A stretch of 64,000 bases of DNA from Paenibacillus_AB hodogayensis (GTDB taxonomy: Bacteria > Bacillota > Bacilli > Paenibacillales > NBRC-103111): contig NZ_BAAAYO010000010.1 of the NCBI RefSeq assembly GCF_039536325.1, positions 372,001 to 436,000 on the forward strand, in the 5' to 3' direction. This document shows, piece after piece, positions 1 to 8,967 of the stretch; within the stretch, counting starts at the first letter, position 1, and every line of letters starts with the position of its first letter. A program made the translations under genes and the position numbers. The notes below the pieces were generated by a model. That model did not search any database. It was not told where the DNA came from and saw nothing but the letters and a program-made list of their open reading frames with translations.

Positions 1-395
1 AGCAAGCGATCGAGTTTCTGAACACGCACGACGTGAAACAACTGGAGCCGGGGAAATACGAAATCGACGGCACCCATCTGTTCGCCCTGGTTCAGCATTA
101 TGAAACGAAGCCGAAAGCAGAAAGCATTTGGGAAGCCCACCGCAACTATTTCGACATCCAGCTCGTAGTCGAAGGCGAGGAGTCGATGGGACATTCGCCG
201 ATCGGTTTGACCGAGGTTACGACCGCTTATAAGGAAGATTCCGATTACGCCCTGTTCTCGGCCAACGGCAATTTCTTCACGCTTCAGGAAGGCTACTTCG
301 CCTTCTTCGCTCCCCAGGACGTCCATATGCCGTGCGTTGCGGTCAACGATGTCCCGGCCCCGGTCAAGAAAGTTGTTATCAAAGTGGAGATTTAA
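1..395 (+). CDS. YhcH/YjgK/YiaL family protein, 3' part
   Basis: This is the end of a YhcH/YjgK/YiaL (EbgC-like, DUF386) protein, a small cupin-fold family linked to sugar metabolism, including sialic acid and beta-galactoside pathways. The reading frame is open from base 3 and continues off the left edge. A GTG at 33 could be read as a start, but the codons before it read QAIEFLNTHD, which fits the usual family N-terminus running into the PGKYEIDG motif, so the true start lies outside the window. Conserved features seen are PGKYEIDG, the E-x-H-R-x-Y-x-D-I-Q stretch and the C-terminal H-M-P-C-V metal-site-like segment. The gene converges on a sialidase-fold gene, which fits a glycan-use context. 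Family confidence is high; the substrate is unknown. Confidence 0.88.
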   Translation, partial: QAIEFLNTHDVKQLEPGKYEIDGTHLFALVQHYETKPKAESIWEAHRNYFDIQLVVEGEESMGHSPIGLTEVTTAYKEDSDYALFSANGNFFTLQEGYFAFFAPQDVHMPCVAVNDVPAPVKKVVIKVEI

Positions 396-407
396 CATAC
401 ATCGGGC

Positions 408-439
408 AAGCCGCATTCTTCTCTTGAAGAGTGCGGCTT
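408..439 (+). terminator. Intrinsic terminator after the YhcH-type gene
   Basis: An inverted repeat pairs AAGCCGCATTCTT with AAGAGTGCGGCTT around a short loop, 13 bases after the upstream stop codon. The following bases are only moderately T-rich (TTTGTCGTTTG), so termination on the + strand is likely but may not be complete. It also separates two convergent genes. Confidence 0.7.
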
Positions 440-457
440 TGTCGTTTGAACAATCGG

Positions 458-1558
458 CTAACCGCCCAAGGAAGCCAGCTCGCATATCGTCCCCGCGATA
501 TAGCGCTCGCGCTCGCCATCCCGGGAATAGTAGTACGTAATCAGCACCCGGCCGTCGAGGAGCTGAACCGCGCACGTGTAGCCGATATCGCCGCCATGTC
601 CATCCTCGCGGATCATCGTCTCCTGCGCCTCCGTCCAACGCTCGCATTCCGCATCCAGCAGAACGGCGCGAATACCGTACGGCTTGTGGCGATAGCCGTA
701 AGTGAGCAGCACCCGGCCGTCGTGCAAACGCAGCGGGTGAAACGGGCTCGGCGAATAAAAGGGGCGCCGAATCGGCTCGCTCCACGTCAAGCCGCCGTCT
801 CGCGACTCCGCGGTCACGAGCGGATAGGCCGTGCGGCCGTCCTCCGGCAGCGGCTTCCGTTTGTGGCAGCGGGCGAACAAGAAGAGCTTGCCCGACAGCG
901 TCCGGTACAGATTAGGCTCGAACAGGCCGTACCCTTCCTCCGGCTCGATGACGGCGTGTTCGGTCCACGAGCGGCCCCGGTCTATCGTTCTCGCCACAAT
1001 CGCCCGCGAAATGCCGTCCTTCCGTTCGTTCGATTCGCCGTAAAAGGGGACGAGCAGACTGCCATCGTCCAGCTCGACGGCATTGCCGCGAATCGCCAAA
1101 GTGCCGAGGCCGACCGGCAGCGGACGATCCCACGTTTTGCCGCCGTCCGCCGATCTTAGCGAATACGCCCCGGCTTGCTTGCAGAGCCAGTTGTCATATG
1201 CGCTATATTTGTAATCGGGATCGTCCCGCACGTCGCCCCGCTCCGCCACTTTCCACATGAAGCAGGTGGCGAACAGCGTGCCGTCCGCAAGCACGTTCAG
1301 GCACGGATCCTGCACGCCGTAGAAAAAATCGTCGTACAGGATACCCGGCTCGGCGTTCCAGTTTTCCCCGTCGGTCGACGTAATATAGACCGCTTTGGAC
1401 GAAGGATCAATATGCTGAACGCCGCCATATGCTTGCCGGTCCGGCGCTTGACGAAAGGCGGTCACGTACGTCCCTTCCTTGTTCATGACGATGTTCGGGA
1501 ACGCATTGTACTGCCGGTCCTTGTACAGAATGATATGCCGGAAAGACGTAAGCGCCAA
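458..1558 (-). CDS. Sialidase-fold (BNR/Asp-box) protein, 366 aa
   Basis: This is a predicted six-bladed beta-propeller of the sialidase/neuraminidase superfamily. Several Asp-box motifs (S-x-D-x-G-x-x-W) are visible: SADGGKTWDR, TIDRGRSWTE and SRDGGLTWSE. No signal peptide is visible, so a cytoplasmic or processed-oligosaccharide role is more likely than secretion. The start is TTG at 1558, 5-8 bases after a GGAGGAG ribosome binding site; no better ATG is present. It is the last gene of a leftward cluster with a family 4 glycosidase, another BNR protein and a beta-helix protein. Asp-boxes are structural and occur in many non-sialidases, so sialidase activity itself is not established. Confidence 0.82.
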   Translation of the reverse strand: MALTSFRHIILYKDRQYNAFPNIVMNKEGTYVTAFRQAPDRQAYGGVQHIDPSSKAVYITSTDGENWNAEPGILYDDFFYGVQDPCLNVLADGTLFATCFMWKVAERGDVRDDPDYKYSAYDNWLCKQAGAYSLRSADGGKTWDRPLPVGLGTLAIRGNAVELDDGSLLVPFYGESNERKDGISRAIVARTIDRGRSWTEHAVIEPEEGYGLFEPNLYRTLSGKLFLFARCHKRKPLPEDGRTAYPLVTAESRDGGLTWSEPIRRPFYSPSPFHPLRLHDGRVLLTYGYRHKPYGIRAVLLDAECERWTEAQETMIREDGHGGDIGYTCAVQLLDGRVLITYYYSRDGERERYIAGTICELASLGG

Positions 1559-1648
1559 AACGACTCCTCCTTCATCTTCTTATTTCCGGGTCAGCTTTCT
1601 CCCGCTTTCCGGAACTTACCCATGCGCCGCCTCAAGCGTCTCCGCGCG

Positions 1649-3730
1649 TTAGATTAAACTAGTCACGCTGCCGGAGCCGTCCTTGAATTTCAGTTTCCCG
1701 TCGGACGCATCGACAAAGAGCGAGCTGTTCGGCACGGAAGCGGCGGTGCTCGGCAGGAAAGACACATGCTCCCCGTTCAACGCCTTGGCGTTGACATAGC
1801 CGTTCTGTATCGTTTCCTTGCCCGCCCTGTCGCCGACCGACAAAGCGCCCTGCCACGACGCCCGCATAAGAAGCTTAACCGTGCCGTTCGACATGGCGTT
1901 GAACTGCAGATCGGCCTTCTCCGCGCCCGCCGAAGAGCTTTGCTGCATGGCTACGACTTCGGCGTACAGCGTTTTTTGCGCAGCGGCGTTATGGGTGTAC
2001 AGCCGCATGCCGAACGTCTCGGCGGCAGTGCTGCGCTTGTACGTTTCCGCATATCGGGGGATGCCCGCTTCGACGACGTCAGTCGTATCCGGAGTCAGAT
2101 TGACGATAAAGTCGCCCGATTGGTTGAAGCCGAAGTTGTCGATCAGCTTGGATGCACCCGCGCCGTTAAAAATGCCGTTTTTGTGCGCAGCCCCGTTCGG
2201 CACCGTAGAGCGGATCATATTGCCGGCAATCATATTTTGCGAGCCTGTCGCGATGCTGATGCCGGCGTAGATCGAGCCGTCGATGTCGGCCCGCTTGTTC
2301 GGCGACAATATGTAGTTGTCCTGAACGACCCCCGCGCTCAAGTTCTGGAGGCGAATGGCGTCTTTATTGCAAAAGGTAATGACGTTGTTGTTTATCATTC
2401 CGTTTTGCAGCAAAGGCGTTTCGGCGACGATGCCGTAATTCATTTGCTGGGTGGCATCGCTCGTCGCCTTGTTCCAGCCGAGATTTTGCGCGCCCACGAA
2501 GATGTTGCCGCAAATTTCGTACCCTTGCTGGAATAGCGTCGTCGTACCGTCAGAATTGACGATCCTCACGCCGTCGCCGAACGAATTGTACGCCTGGTTG
2601 TCGTTGATCGTGCTGCGGTCGACCGGTCCCTTATAAAAGCCTTTGCAAAAATCGGCCATATTGCCGATTACCTGATTGCCGTAAGCCCGCATCGACGTGA
2701 ACTCGATGCACCACGATTCGACGCCCGGCGCAAGCGAGCTTAAGTCTTTGCCCATCGAGTGGAATCGGTTCTGGACGAACCGGTAGCCCCGGCATTCGGC
2801 GTTCGGGTATAGATCGACGACAACCGCCTTGACGCTATTGGAAAAGATATTGTAGTTGAAAAAGACGTTGCGGCCGACGCAGCGGACGCATTCATTCAGC
2901 TTGAAAAATCCGCAAAACTGGATGTCGGCGTCCACGTTGGACAATGTTTCCGCCCCGCTGCCGTCGGAGCGATCGAACAGGATGCCGCTGACGGTCGGCA
3001 CGTACGGGTTTTGCGTCAGGTTCCCGTCACCTTCCAACTGCAGCCCTCGCATACAGAAGGAATAGTGCTTCACCCGGACGATCCACGTATTCGGCGTCGT
3101 GCAAACGATGCGCGGCGTATATTCGCTCTTGAAGTCGGAATACAGCGTCACCTCGGGCTGGCTGACGGTCAGCGAACCGGTAATTCTGTACGACCCCTGC
3201 GGGAAATAAATGTTGCTCCTCGCCCCGCCGGCGTTGATCGCGCTTTGGATGGCGGGGCCGTCGTCGTTCGCTCCGTCGCCCTTGGCTCCGAACCATTTCA
3301 CGTTCAGCGAGCCGTCGAACAGCCGCTTGAAGCGCGCGCCCAAAGCCGATACAAGCACGGTCCCTCCGTTATCGGCGGAAGTCGCGTCCCCCGAAACGTA
3401 GACGAAAGGCCCCGCCCGCTTGTCGTCGGTGACGAAATACACGCGTCCTTCCTCCGGATCGGTCAAGGAACGGAGCTCGTCCATGGTGACGGACAGGCAG
3501 CAGTCCGCCCCCTCTTCGCTGAACGATCCGCCGCCGTACATCTGATGGGTCACCGTCGATTCCGCCCCCAGCACCGTGCCTGTCCCGCCGCCGATGACGC
3601 CGCCCACGGCTATAGCGGCCCCGGCCATTCCGAGCGAGGCGAGCATCGCTCTCCGCGAAAGCTGCTGCGGCCTGATCTCCCCTTCGTTACGTTCATCCGG
3701 CATTCCTGTCGATTCGCGCTGTTCCGTCAT
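1649..3730 (-). CDS. Tat-exported pectate-lyase-like beta-helix protein, 693 aa
   Basis: This is a predicted secreted right-handed beta-helix protein of the Pectate_lyase_3/GH28-related type, probably acting on polysaccharide outside the cell. The N-terminus has a twin-arginine signal (LSRRAMLASLG at residues 24-34, then a hydrophobic stretch to about 55). The fold begins at NVKWFGAKGDGANDDGPAIQ (residues 143-162), the hallmark of the family, and is followed by long N- and G-rich coil repeats. The C-terminus (SLFVDASDGKLKFKDG) resembles phage tail or spike-like ends. The start is ATG 3730, 9 bases after GGGAGG. The frame is open further upstream but would overlap the next gene. Lyase versus hydrolase activity cannot be told from the sequence. 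Confidence 0.8.
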   Translation of the reverse strand: MTEQRESTGMPDERNEGEIRPQQLSRRAMLASLGMAGAAIAVGGVIGGGTGTVLGAESTVTHQMYGGGSFSEEGADCCLSVTMDELRSLTDPEEGRVYFVTDDKRAGPFVYVSGDATSADNGGTVLVSALGARFKRLFDGSLNVKWFGAKGDGANDDGPAIQSAINAGGARSNIYFPQGSYRITGSLTVSQPEVTLYSDFKSEYTPRIVCTTPNTWIVRVKHYSFCMRGLQLEGDGNLTQNPYVPTVSGILFDRSDGSGAETLSNVDADIQFCGFFKLNECVRCVGRNVFFNYNIFSNSVKAVVVDLYPNAECRGYRFVQNRFHSMGKDLSSLAPGVESWCIEFTSMRAYGNQVIGNMADFCKGFYKGPVDRSTINDNQAYNSFGDGVRIVNSDGTTTLFQQGYEICGNIFVGAQNLGWNKATSDATQQMNYGIVAETPLLQNGMINNNVITFCNKDAIRLQNLSAGVVQDNYILSPNKRADIDGSIYAGISIATGSQNMIAGNMIRSTVPNGAAHKNGIFNGAGASKLIDNFGFNQSGDFIVNLTPDTTDVVEAGIPRYAETYKRSTAAETFGMRLYTHNAAAQKTLYAEVVAMQQSSSAGAEKADLQFNAMSNGTVKLLMRASWQGALSVGDRAGKETIQNGYVNAKALNGEHVSFLPSTAASVPNSSLFVDASDGKLKFKDGSGSVTSLI

Positions 3731-3800
3731 ATTCGAAACCTCCCGTTTTCTTATGGAATATGCCTGTTCCCGCCCGGCCTGTCCGGGCCGCCTTCTTCTC

Positions 3801-4886
3801 CTATTCGCCGCATTCGACGATATCCACCCATCTGCCCCAAATCGTAAACGGATTCGGTCTTGGAAAGCCGGCGGAAAAATCGTATTGCCAGTTCGCCCCT
3901 TTGTCTCCGGCCAAAAACAGCCGGCCGTCTCCCGCAATGGCAATGCCGGTATAGCCGGTCGTCGACCCTTCGTAGGTTGTGGCAAACGACGTCCAGCTTT
4001 GACCGGAGCCGTCCTCCGACAGCAGCATGCGCGTACCCGGTCGGCCGTAGCTGAGCGCGAGCTTGCCGTCGGGAAGCGATCGCAAAGCCGGCAGGACGCT
4101 ATGGGCAAGCTCCGGGGCGGGTCCCGGCACGATGACCGGCACGCTCCACGTCCGTCCGTTGTCTGCGGAGCGCGACTGGTACAGCGGCTTGTTGCTGCCG
4201 ATCCGCATGACGCATAGCAGGGTACCGTCGGCGACGCGGGCAACGGTCGGCTCGCAATATCCTTCCGGACCGGCCTGCGGGTCGTAAGCGACCGTCGAGA
4301 CGATGCTCCACGTCGCGCCCCGGTCCGTCGACTGCGCCCACACCGTACGATATTTCGTATCGGCTTCGTAGTAGCCGTACAATGCCGCGCCGAGCATGCC
4401 CTCCCCCATATCCAACAGCCAGGTGAAGGCAAAGCCGCCGCGCCCCGAGCCGGAGACGACGGAACGCATTGGAACCGGCGTGACGAGCCTGCCTTCGGCA
4501 ACGGTCCAGGTCATCCCCCCGTCCGCCGATTCGATCCAGCGTACCCACTGCTCGTCGGATACTTCGCCGCCGATCATCTCCGTTACGAAGGAGGGTCCCC
4601 CGATCGCGCCGTCCGGCAGCCTGACCAGAGAGATCGGAAACCATTCGTGCGACTGGTAATGCGGCCACGTCGCCCCGCCGTCATCGGACATCCGCAGTCC
4701 CACGGAGGGAGGAAGGTTGGCGTCGTCTTTCGTCTGGCTGAAAAAGACGAACAGCCTCGTGAACGTTTCGCTCCCCTCGCCGACGGAGAATGCGGCGGCG
4801 GCAGGAAAGGCGCATAGCCGTTCCCCTTCCGCCTTATCGACAATAACCAGTTTGCCCGCCTTAAGCTCGTATCGTCTTGTCGTCAT
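3801..4886 (-). CDS. Sialidase-fold (BNR repeat) protein, 361 aa
   Basis: This is a second sialidase-superfamily propeller. Asp-box-like motifs are SDDGGATWPHY, SADGGMTWTV, STDRGATWSI, SADNGRTWSV and SEDGSGQSWT. It begins at ATG 4886, behind GGAGGAGG with normal spacing, only 20 bases after the stop of the family 4 glycosidase, so the two are almost surely cotranscribed. No signal peptide is seen. It is only distantly similar to the 366-residue neighbour at 458-1558, so the pair is not a recent duplication. The role is inferred to be glycan binding or exo-glycosidase action; the substrate is unknown. Confidence 0.82.
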   Translation of the reverse strand: MTTRRYELKAGKLVIVDKAEGERLCAFPAAAAFSVGEGSETFTRLFVFFSQTKDDANLPPSVGLRMSDDGGATWPHYQSHEWFPISLVRLPDGAIGGPSFVTEMIGGEVSDEQWVRWIESADGGMTWTVAEGRLVTPVPMRSVVSGSGRGGFAFTWLLDMGEGMLGAALYGYYEADTKYRTVWAQSTDRGATWSIVSTVAYDPQAGPEGYCEPTVARVADGTLLCVMRIGSNKPLYQSRSADNGRTWSVPVIVPGPAPELAHSVLPALRSLPDGKLALSYGRPGTRMLLSEDGSGQSWTSFATTYEGSTTGYTGIAIAGDGRLFLAGDKGANWQYDFSAGFPRPNPFTIWGRWVDIVECGE

Positions 4887-4906
4887 CGGTTCTTCCTCCT
4901 CCGCAA

Positions 4907-6205
4907 TCAATGATAAGCGGGCAGCCAGCTGCCGTGCCGTTCGATCAAATCGTCGCACATGGCCACGATGTCGTCGATGGACAGCTCCGCCGACGTATGC
5001 GGATCGAGTAGCGCGGCTTGATAGATCGCGTCTTTTTTCAGCGTAATCGCCGCCTCGATCGTCAGCAGTTGGGTGTTGATATTCGTCCGGTTCAGCGCCG
5101 CGCATTGCGCGGGCAGCTTCCCAACATAGGTCGGCGTCACGCCGCTAGCGTCGGCGATGCAGGCGACCTCCACGCACGCCTCGTCCGGCAAGTTCGTTAT
5201 CAGCCCGGTATTCATCACGTTCCCGCCGAATTTAAACGGAACGTCGGTCTCGATGCCATCTAAAATATACGAGATGTATTCATGGGAACGAGTATGCGTC
5301 AGCCCTTCGTTGCCCACCAGCTCGTCGCGCATTGTCTTCCATCGCTCGATCGCCCAGACGCAGCGGCGCGGGTACTCGTCAAGCGGAATGTTGAACCGCT
5401 CGATCAGCTCCGGATATTGGCGTTTAATGAAGTACGGGTGGTACTCCGCGTTATGCTCCGACGACTCGGTGATGTAAAAGCCGAACCTCCGCATCAGCTC
5501 GAAGCGGACCATGTCGCTGTGCTTCTCCTGCTGCTTGTCGGCGGCCCGGCGCTTGATTTCCGGGTACAAATCCTCCCCGTTCCTCGTCACCTCGAGCAGC
5601 CAGGCCATATGGTTGATGCCGGCGACTTTCCACTGCACGCCCGCAGGGTCCATGCCCAGATGCTTCAGCAGCCGAGGCGCACACACCTGCACGCTGTGGC
5701 ACAGGCCGACCGTCTTGACCCCGCCATACGTATTCATGACGTTCGTCAGCACAGCCATCGGGTTCGTGTAGTTGAAAAACCAAGCTTCCGGACAAACCTC
5801 CCGCACATCGCGGGCTATATCGAGCATAACCGGAATCGTGCGCAGGCTGCGGAAAATGCCTCCTATCCCGACCGTATCGGCGATCGTCTGTCGCAGCCCG
5901 TATCGGTTCGGCACCTCGAAATCGGTAATCGTGCACGGATCGTAGCCCCCGACCTGGATCGTGTTGATCACATACTTCGCTCCCCGCAGCGCCTCCTTGC
6001 GATCGGCGTAAGCCTTCGCCGCGCATCCGCTGCCAAGCTTGCCGATCAGATGAACGAGCATCCGCTCGGCATCCTTCAACCGTTCCGCGTCAATGTCGTA
6101 CAGGGCGAACTCGAACGACTGCAGCGACGGTACAAGCATACAGTCGCCCAGCACGTTTTTGGCGAACGCCACGCTTCCCGCTCCAATAAACGTAATTTTG
6201 TCCAC
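4907..6205 (-). CDS. Family 4 glycoside hydrolase (alpha-galactosidase/glucosidase type)
   Basis: This is an NAD- and divalent-metal-dependent cytoplasmic glycosidase of family GH4, which cleaves alpha-galactosides, alpha-glucosides or galacturonides by a redox elimination mechanism. The N-terminal Rossmann motif is FIGAGSVAFAKN. The metal-binding Cys lies in VGLCHSV and the metal-binding His in GINHMAW, both family hallmarks. NYTNPMA and the 432-residue length also fit. The start is GTG 6205, eight bases after GGAGGG. It is the first gene of the leftward cluster and faces an AraC regulator across a 131-base gap. The exact sugar is not predictable; uronides are plausible given the pectate-lyase-like neighbour. 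Confidence 0.9.
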   Translation of the reverse strand: MDKITFIGAGSVAFAKNVLGDCMLVPSLQSFEFALYDIDAERLKDAERMLVHLIGKLGSGCAAKAYADRKEALRGAKYVINTIQVGGYDPCTITDFEVPNRYGLRQTIADTVGIGGIFRSLRTIPVMLDIARDVREVCPEAWFFNYTNPMAVLTNVMNTYGGVKTVGLCHSVQVCAPRLLKHLGMDPAGVQWKVAGINHMAWLLEVTRNGEDLYPEIKRRAADKQQEKHSDMVRFELMRRFGFYITESSEHNAEYHPYFIKRQYPELIERFNIPLDEYPRRCVWAIERWKTMRDELVGNEGLTHTRSHEYISYILDGIETDVPFKFGGNVMNTGLITNLPDEACVEVACIADASGVTPTYVGKLPAQCAALNRTNINTQLLTIEAAITLKKDAIYQAALLDPHTSAELSIDDIVAMCDDLIERHGSWLPAYH

Positions 6206-6264
6206 TTTCCATTCCCTCCGAAATTCATGTCATTTGGTTGCTCTTTATTTATTCCATAATTCTC

Positions 6265-6293
6265 CTTACACTGGTTATCTTATCTGCTATACT
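6265..6293 (+). promoter_or_regulatory. Putative sigma-A promoter of the AraC gene
   Basis: CTTACA (6265-6270), a 17-base spacer and TATACT (6288-6293) lie 44 bases before the chosen start of the AraC gene, in the only intergenic space between it and the divergent glycosidase cluster. Confidence 0.45.
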
Positions 6294-6336
6294 GTTGAGT
6301 ATATATAGCAATTTCTTATGATTGGGGTGGATAATA

Positions 6337-7233
6337 TTGCTGTTCCCGCATGAGCAATGCAGCCGTAAAACGTTCCAGTACCGGTACTTGACCCCATCCA
6401 TGTTAAGCATGCGTCTCGGCGGCATCGGCTGGCAGCATGTCGATTCGCCAAGCTACCGCTATGACGGCATCAAGCGAACCGACGGCGAAGGCGTCATCTT
6501 CCAGTTCACGTTATCCGGCCAAGGCGCGATCCGCTACGGCGACCGCGAATTTATGGTACCGAAGCATTGCGGCTTTCTGTGCACGCTGCCGAGCGATCAT
6601 CTGTACTTTTTCGACGAATCGTTCGGCCATTGGGAATTTCTGTTCATCGCCGTGCGCGGGGAGGATGCCGTCCGCCATTGGCAGTCGCTGATCGAGCGGT
6701 TCGGTCCGGTCATCTCGTTCGAGCAGCAGTTGGAGCCGATTCATTGCATCAGCGAGCTGTACTCGCTCATTTACAGCAACGCCCAGCTTGACAAATACTA
6801 CGTCTCCTCTCAGCTGTACCGCTTCGTCATGGAGTTGAACCGCATTTCCGAGGGCTACGATATCGTGCAGTTCAAAGATTCTCCCGAGCCGGTCCGCATC
6901 GCCATCCGGCACATGCAGTCGCAATATGCCGCACCTCTCTCCCTGGACGACATTGCCGCCAAGTCGGGGTTGTCCAAATACCACTTCAGCCGCGTCTTCC
7001 TGGGCAAAACCGGCATACAGCCGATGCAATATTTGCGCAAAATCCGCATCGAGAAAGCGTCCGCCCTGCTGAGCCAGACGAACAAGACGCTGGAGACGAT
7101 CGCCCGCGATACCGGGTTTGACAACAGCAATTACTTCATCCGCGTGTTCAAATCGCTTGTCGGCATGACGCCGAACCAATACCGTCAGACCGTCGGCGTC
7201 CAGACGGCGCATGCCCTGCGCATCGAGAAGTAG
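6337..7233 (+). CDS. AraC-family transcriptional regulator, 298 aa
   Basis: This is a one-component sugar-responsive regulator. The N-terminal part (about residues 20-160) is a cupin-like ligand pocket. The C-terminal 100 residues hold the two helix-turn-helix motifs (LSLDDIAAKSGLSKYHFSRV, and ETIARDTGFDNSNYFIRVFK) followed by the usual G-M-T-P-N-Q-Y-R ending. TTG 6337 is preferred because GGGGTGG ends six bases before it; the earlier TTG at 6322 would sit inside that ribosome binding site. Its divergent position relative to the GH4/sialidase-fold/beta-helix cluster suggests that it controls that cluster. Confidence 0.88.
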   Translation: MLFPHEQCSRKTFQYRYLTPSMLSMRLGGIGWQHVDSPSYRYDGIKRTDGEGVIFQFTLSGQGAIRYGDREFMVPKHCGFLCTLPSDHLYFFDESFGHWEFLFIAVRGEDAVRHWQSLIERFGPVISFEQQLEPIHCISELYSLIYSNAQLDKYYVSSQLYRFVMELNRISEGYDIVQFKDSPEPVRIAIRHMQSQYAAPLSLDDIAAKSGLSKYHFSRVFLGKTGIQPMQYLRKIRIEKASALLSQTNKTLETIARDTGFDNSNYFIRVFKSLVGMTPNQYRQTVGVQTAHALRIEK

Positions 7234-7255
7234 CCCGGGAGGAGCCGCTCCCTTG

Positions 7256-8602
7256 TCACTTGCTCTTCTCCTTCGCCAGCTCCGCCTTCAGCTTCTCGTC
7301 CAGTTGTCTCAAGCCCGTGTTGACATCTACCTTGTTCGTGGCCACGTCGTGAAACGTCTGCGCCATGGCATCCTGCTGGACGACGGTAGCGACGTTGGCC
7401 AATCCCGCCTTCCGTTTTGGCGAGTAAGGAGCCCATTCCGAGTAATAAAACAGCGCTTTGCTGTTTTTGCTCTTCAGATCCGGCCGTTCCTGCCCAAAGG
7501 CGTCCCGGATGCTTTTGCTCGCAACGGTCGGAAGCAGCCCTTTCTTCGCATCGGCAAGCTGCACTTCGTCGGACGCTATCTCCATGATGACCTGAAACGC
7601 CTCGTCCTTGTGCTTGCTCGTCGCGGAGACGGACCAGTAAGCCGGCCCGCGCCAAGCCATTTTTTGCGGAGCGTCCTTGAGCGTCGGGTACGATACGATA
7701 TCCCAATTGATTTCCGGCGGGATCGGCAAATATTGGCTGTACTGGTTGATTTGCATCGCCACATTGCCCTTCTTGAAGGCGTCGTTGATTTCCGCCGGCC
7801 GCGTGACCTCGATCGTATTGTTCGGCAGCTCGTAAAACCGCTTGAAGTTGTTGAACAGCGGCTTCCATTTCTCCGGGTCGTACAGACCGTCGGCATTCGG
7901 GTCAAGAATCGGGTAGCCGAACGTATTGTCGCGCAGCATCGCCATAATATTGGCGCTAAAACCGCGATACACCTTGCCACCCTCGGCTCTGCTCATCTTC
8001 TGGGCAAGATCGTACACCTCGTCGAACGTCATCCCGTCCTTCGGATAAGCGACGCCGAACTGGTCGAACAGATCTTTATTGTAGGTGAGCACCATCGGGA
8101 AGTACGGGGAATATGGAATGCCGTACAAAGCTCCCGTTTGCCCGGCATCGATCATTTCCTGGATGAACGGCGCGTTAAATCGGGTCAGATCGACTTTGAA
8201 TTTTTGCACATATTCGTTCAGGTCGGTTCCAAGCTTCAGGTCCAGGTAGTTGTTTTTCAGATTGGGCACGTCGGTGCGAATCAAATCGGGAGTTTCGCCG
8301 CGAGCGACCAGTTCCGGCAGCGAGTTGCCTTTATCCGGCGGGATATACTTGAATGTGATGTACGGAAACTTCTTCTCGAGCGCAGTCCGAAACCGGTCGT
8401 TGAACTCCTGCTCCGGCACCCCGAGTCCGAATACGGTTAATGTAATCGGGTCCTTCTTCACCTCGGGCGTTTGCGTTGCTGGAGTCTGGGACGGGGCTTG
8501 CGGCGATTGCGGTCCTCCGGCGGGTGTTTGGCTTTGGCCACAGGCAGACGCGCCCAGCATGGCGGCACCGAGCAGCAGCGGCAATCCGATCTTTTTATTC
8601 AT
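7256..8602 (-). CDS. Orphan ABC transporter sugar-binding lipoprotein, 448 aa
   Basis: This is an extracellular solute-binding protein of family 1, predicted to be tethered to the membrane as a lipoprotein (lipobox GASAC near residue 20, then a Q/P/T-rich linker). The mature part has the usual binding-protein pattern, such as GIPYSPYFPMVLTYNKDLF. ATG 8602 is preferred over ATG 8608 because AGGAGG is eight bases before the first and only two before the second. No permease or ATPase gene adjoins it, so it must borrow transport subunits from elsewhere. It converges with the AraC gene, with a 22-base gap. A candidate cre site lies 145 bases upstream. Confidence 0.88.
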   Translation of the reverse strand: MNKKIGLPLLLGAAMLGASACGQSQTPAGGPQSPQAPSQTPATQTPEVKKDPITLTVFGLGVPEQEFNDRFRTALEKKFPYITFKYIPPDKGNSLPELVARGETPDLIRTDVPNLKNNYLDLKLGTDLNEYVQKFKVDLTRFNAPFIQEMIDAGQTGALYGIPYSPYFPMVLTYNKDLFDQFGVAYPKDGMTFDEVYDLAQKMSRAEGGKVYRGFSANIMAMLRDNTFGYPILDPNADGLYDPEKWKPLFNNFKRFYELPNNTIEVTRPAEINDAFKKGNVAMQINQYSQYLPIPPEINWDIVSYPTLKDAPQKMAWRGPAYWSVSATSKHKDEAFQVIMEIASDEVQLADAKKGLLPTVASKSIRDAFGQERPDLKSKNSKALFYYSEWAPYSPKRKAGLANVATVVQQDAMAQTFHDVATNKVDVNTGLRQLDEKLKAELAKEKSK

Positions 8603-8672
8603 GAACATGACCTCCTATTGATTTCTCTTCGGCAAGCGATGGCCGTTTTGCGGTCTACATGTAGGGCCGTTC

Positions 8673-8702
8673 TCACCTGTTGTCGTGGAGCTCCATCGTC
8701 AT
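8673..8702 (-). CDS. Possible 9-residue leader peptide
   Basis: An ATG-TGA frame (MTMELHDNR) follows GGGAGGG with eight-base spacing in the leader of the orphan binding-protein gene. The ribosome binding site is as good as those of real genes here. It could be a regulatory upstream frame or a relic of a former gene start. No stalling motif is evident. Confidence 0.25.
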   Translation of the reverse strand: MTMELHDNR

Positions 8703-8746
8703 AACGTTTTCCCTCCCTTGGGTTGTCCTGTAATTCGAATCCATTA

Positions 8747-8760
8747 AGCAAACGCTTACA
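8747..8760 (-). promoter_or_regulatory. Candidate cre (CcpA) site
   Basis: On the minus strand TGTAAGCGTTTGCT matches 12 of 14 positions of the cre consensus TGWAARCGYTWWCA. It lies 145 bases before the start of a sugar-binding lipoprotein gene, a sensible target for carbon catabolite control. Confidence 0.5.
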
Positions 8761-8943
8761 TTTTGAGCTTATCGCAAAAGATTGCTAGTTCTCCAAAGCT
8801 ATCCTTGCTTCCGAATCGTTTTCCGGGAGCCTGGAATTTGCTTGTTACTTGGATTATATAGATTTCCAGCCGGCGAAAAAATAGGATAATGTTTTGATTG
8901 ACGTTCAAATTATTGCTGTGCTTCGACATGAAATGCGCGACAA

Positions 8944-8967
8944 AAAACCGCCGTTTCCGGCGGTTTG
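8944..8967 (-). terminator. Intrinsic terminator of the 432-residue secreted protein gene
   Basis: On the minus strand a strong stem (AAACCGCCG with CGGCGGTTT, short loop) runs directly into TTTTTTG, 80 bases after the stop codon at 9049. Confidence 0.85.

Noticed and set aside
3731..4501. Upstream open frame that would extend the beta-helix protein to 950 residues
   Set aside because: It runs through the sialidase-fold gene in another frame, has no family sequence, and the Tat signal with a good ribosome binding site marks ATG 3730 as the start.
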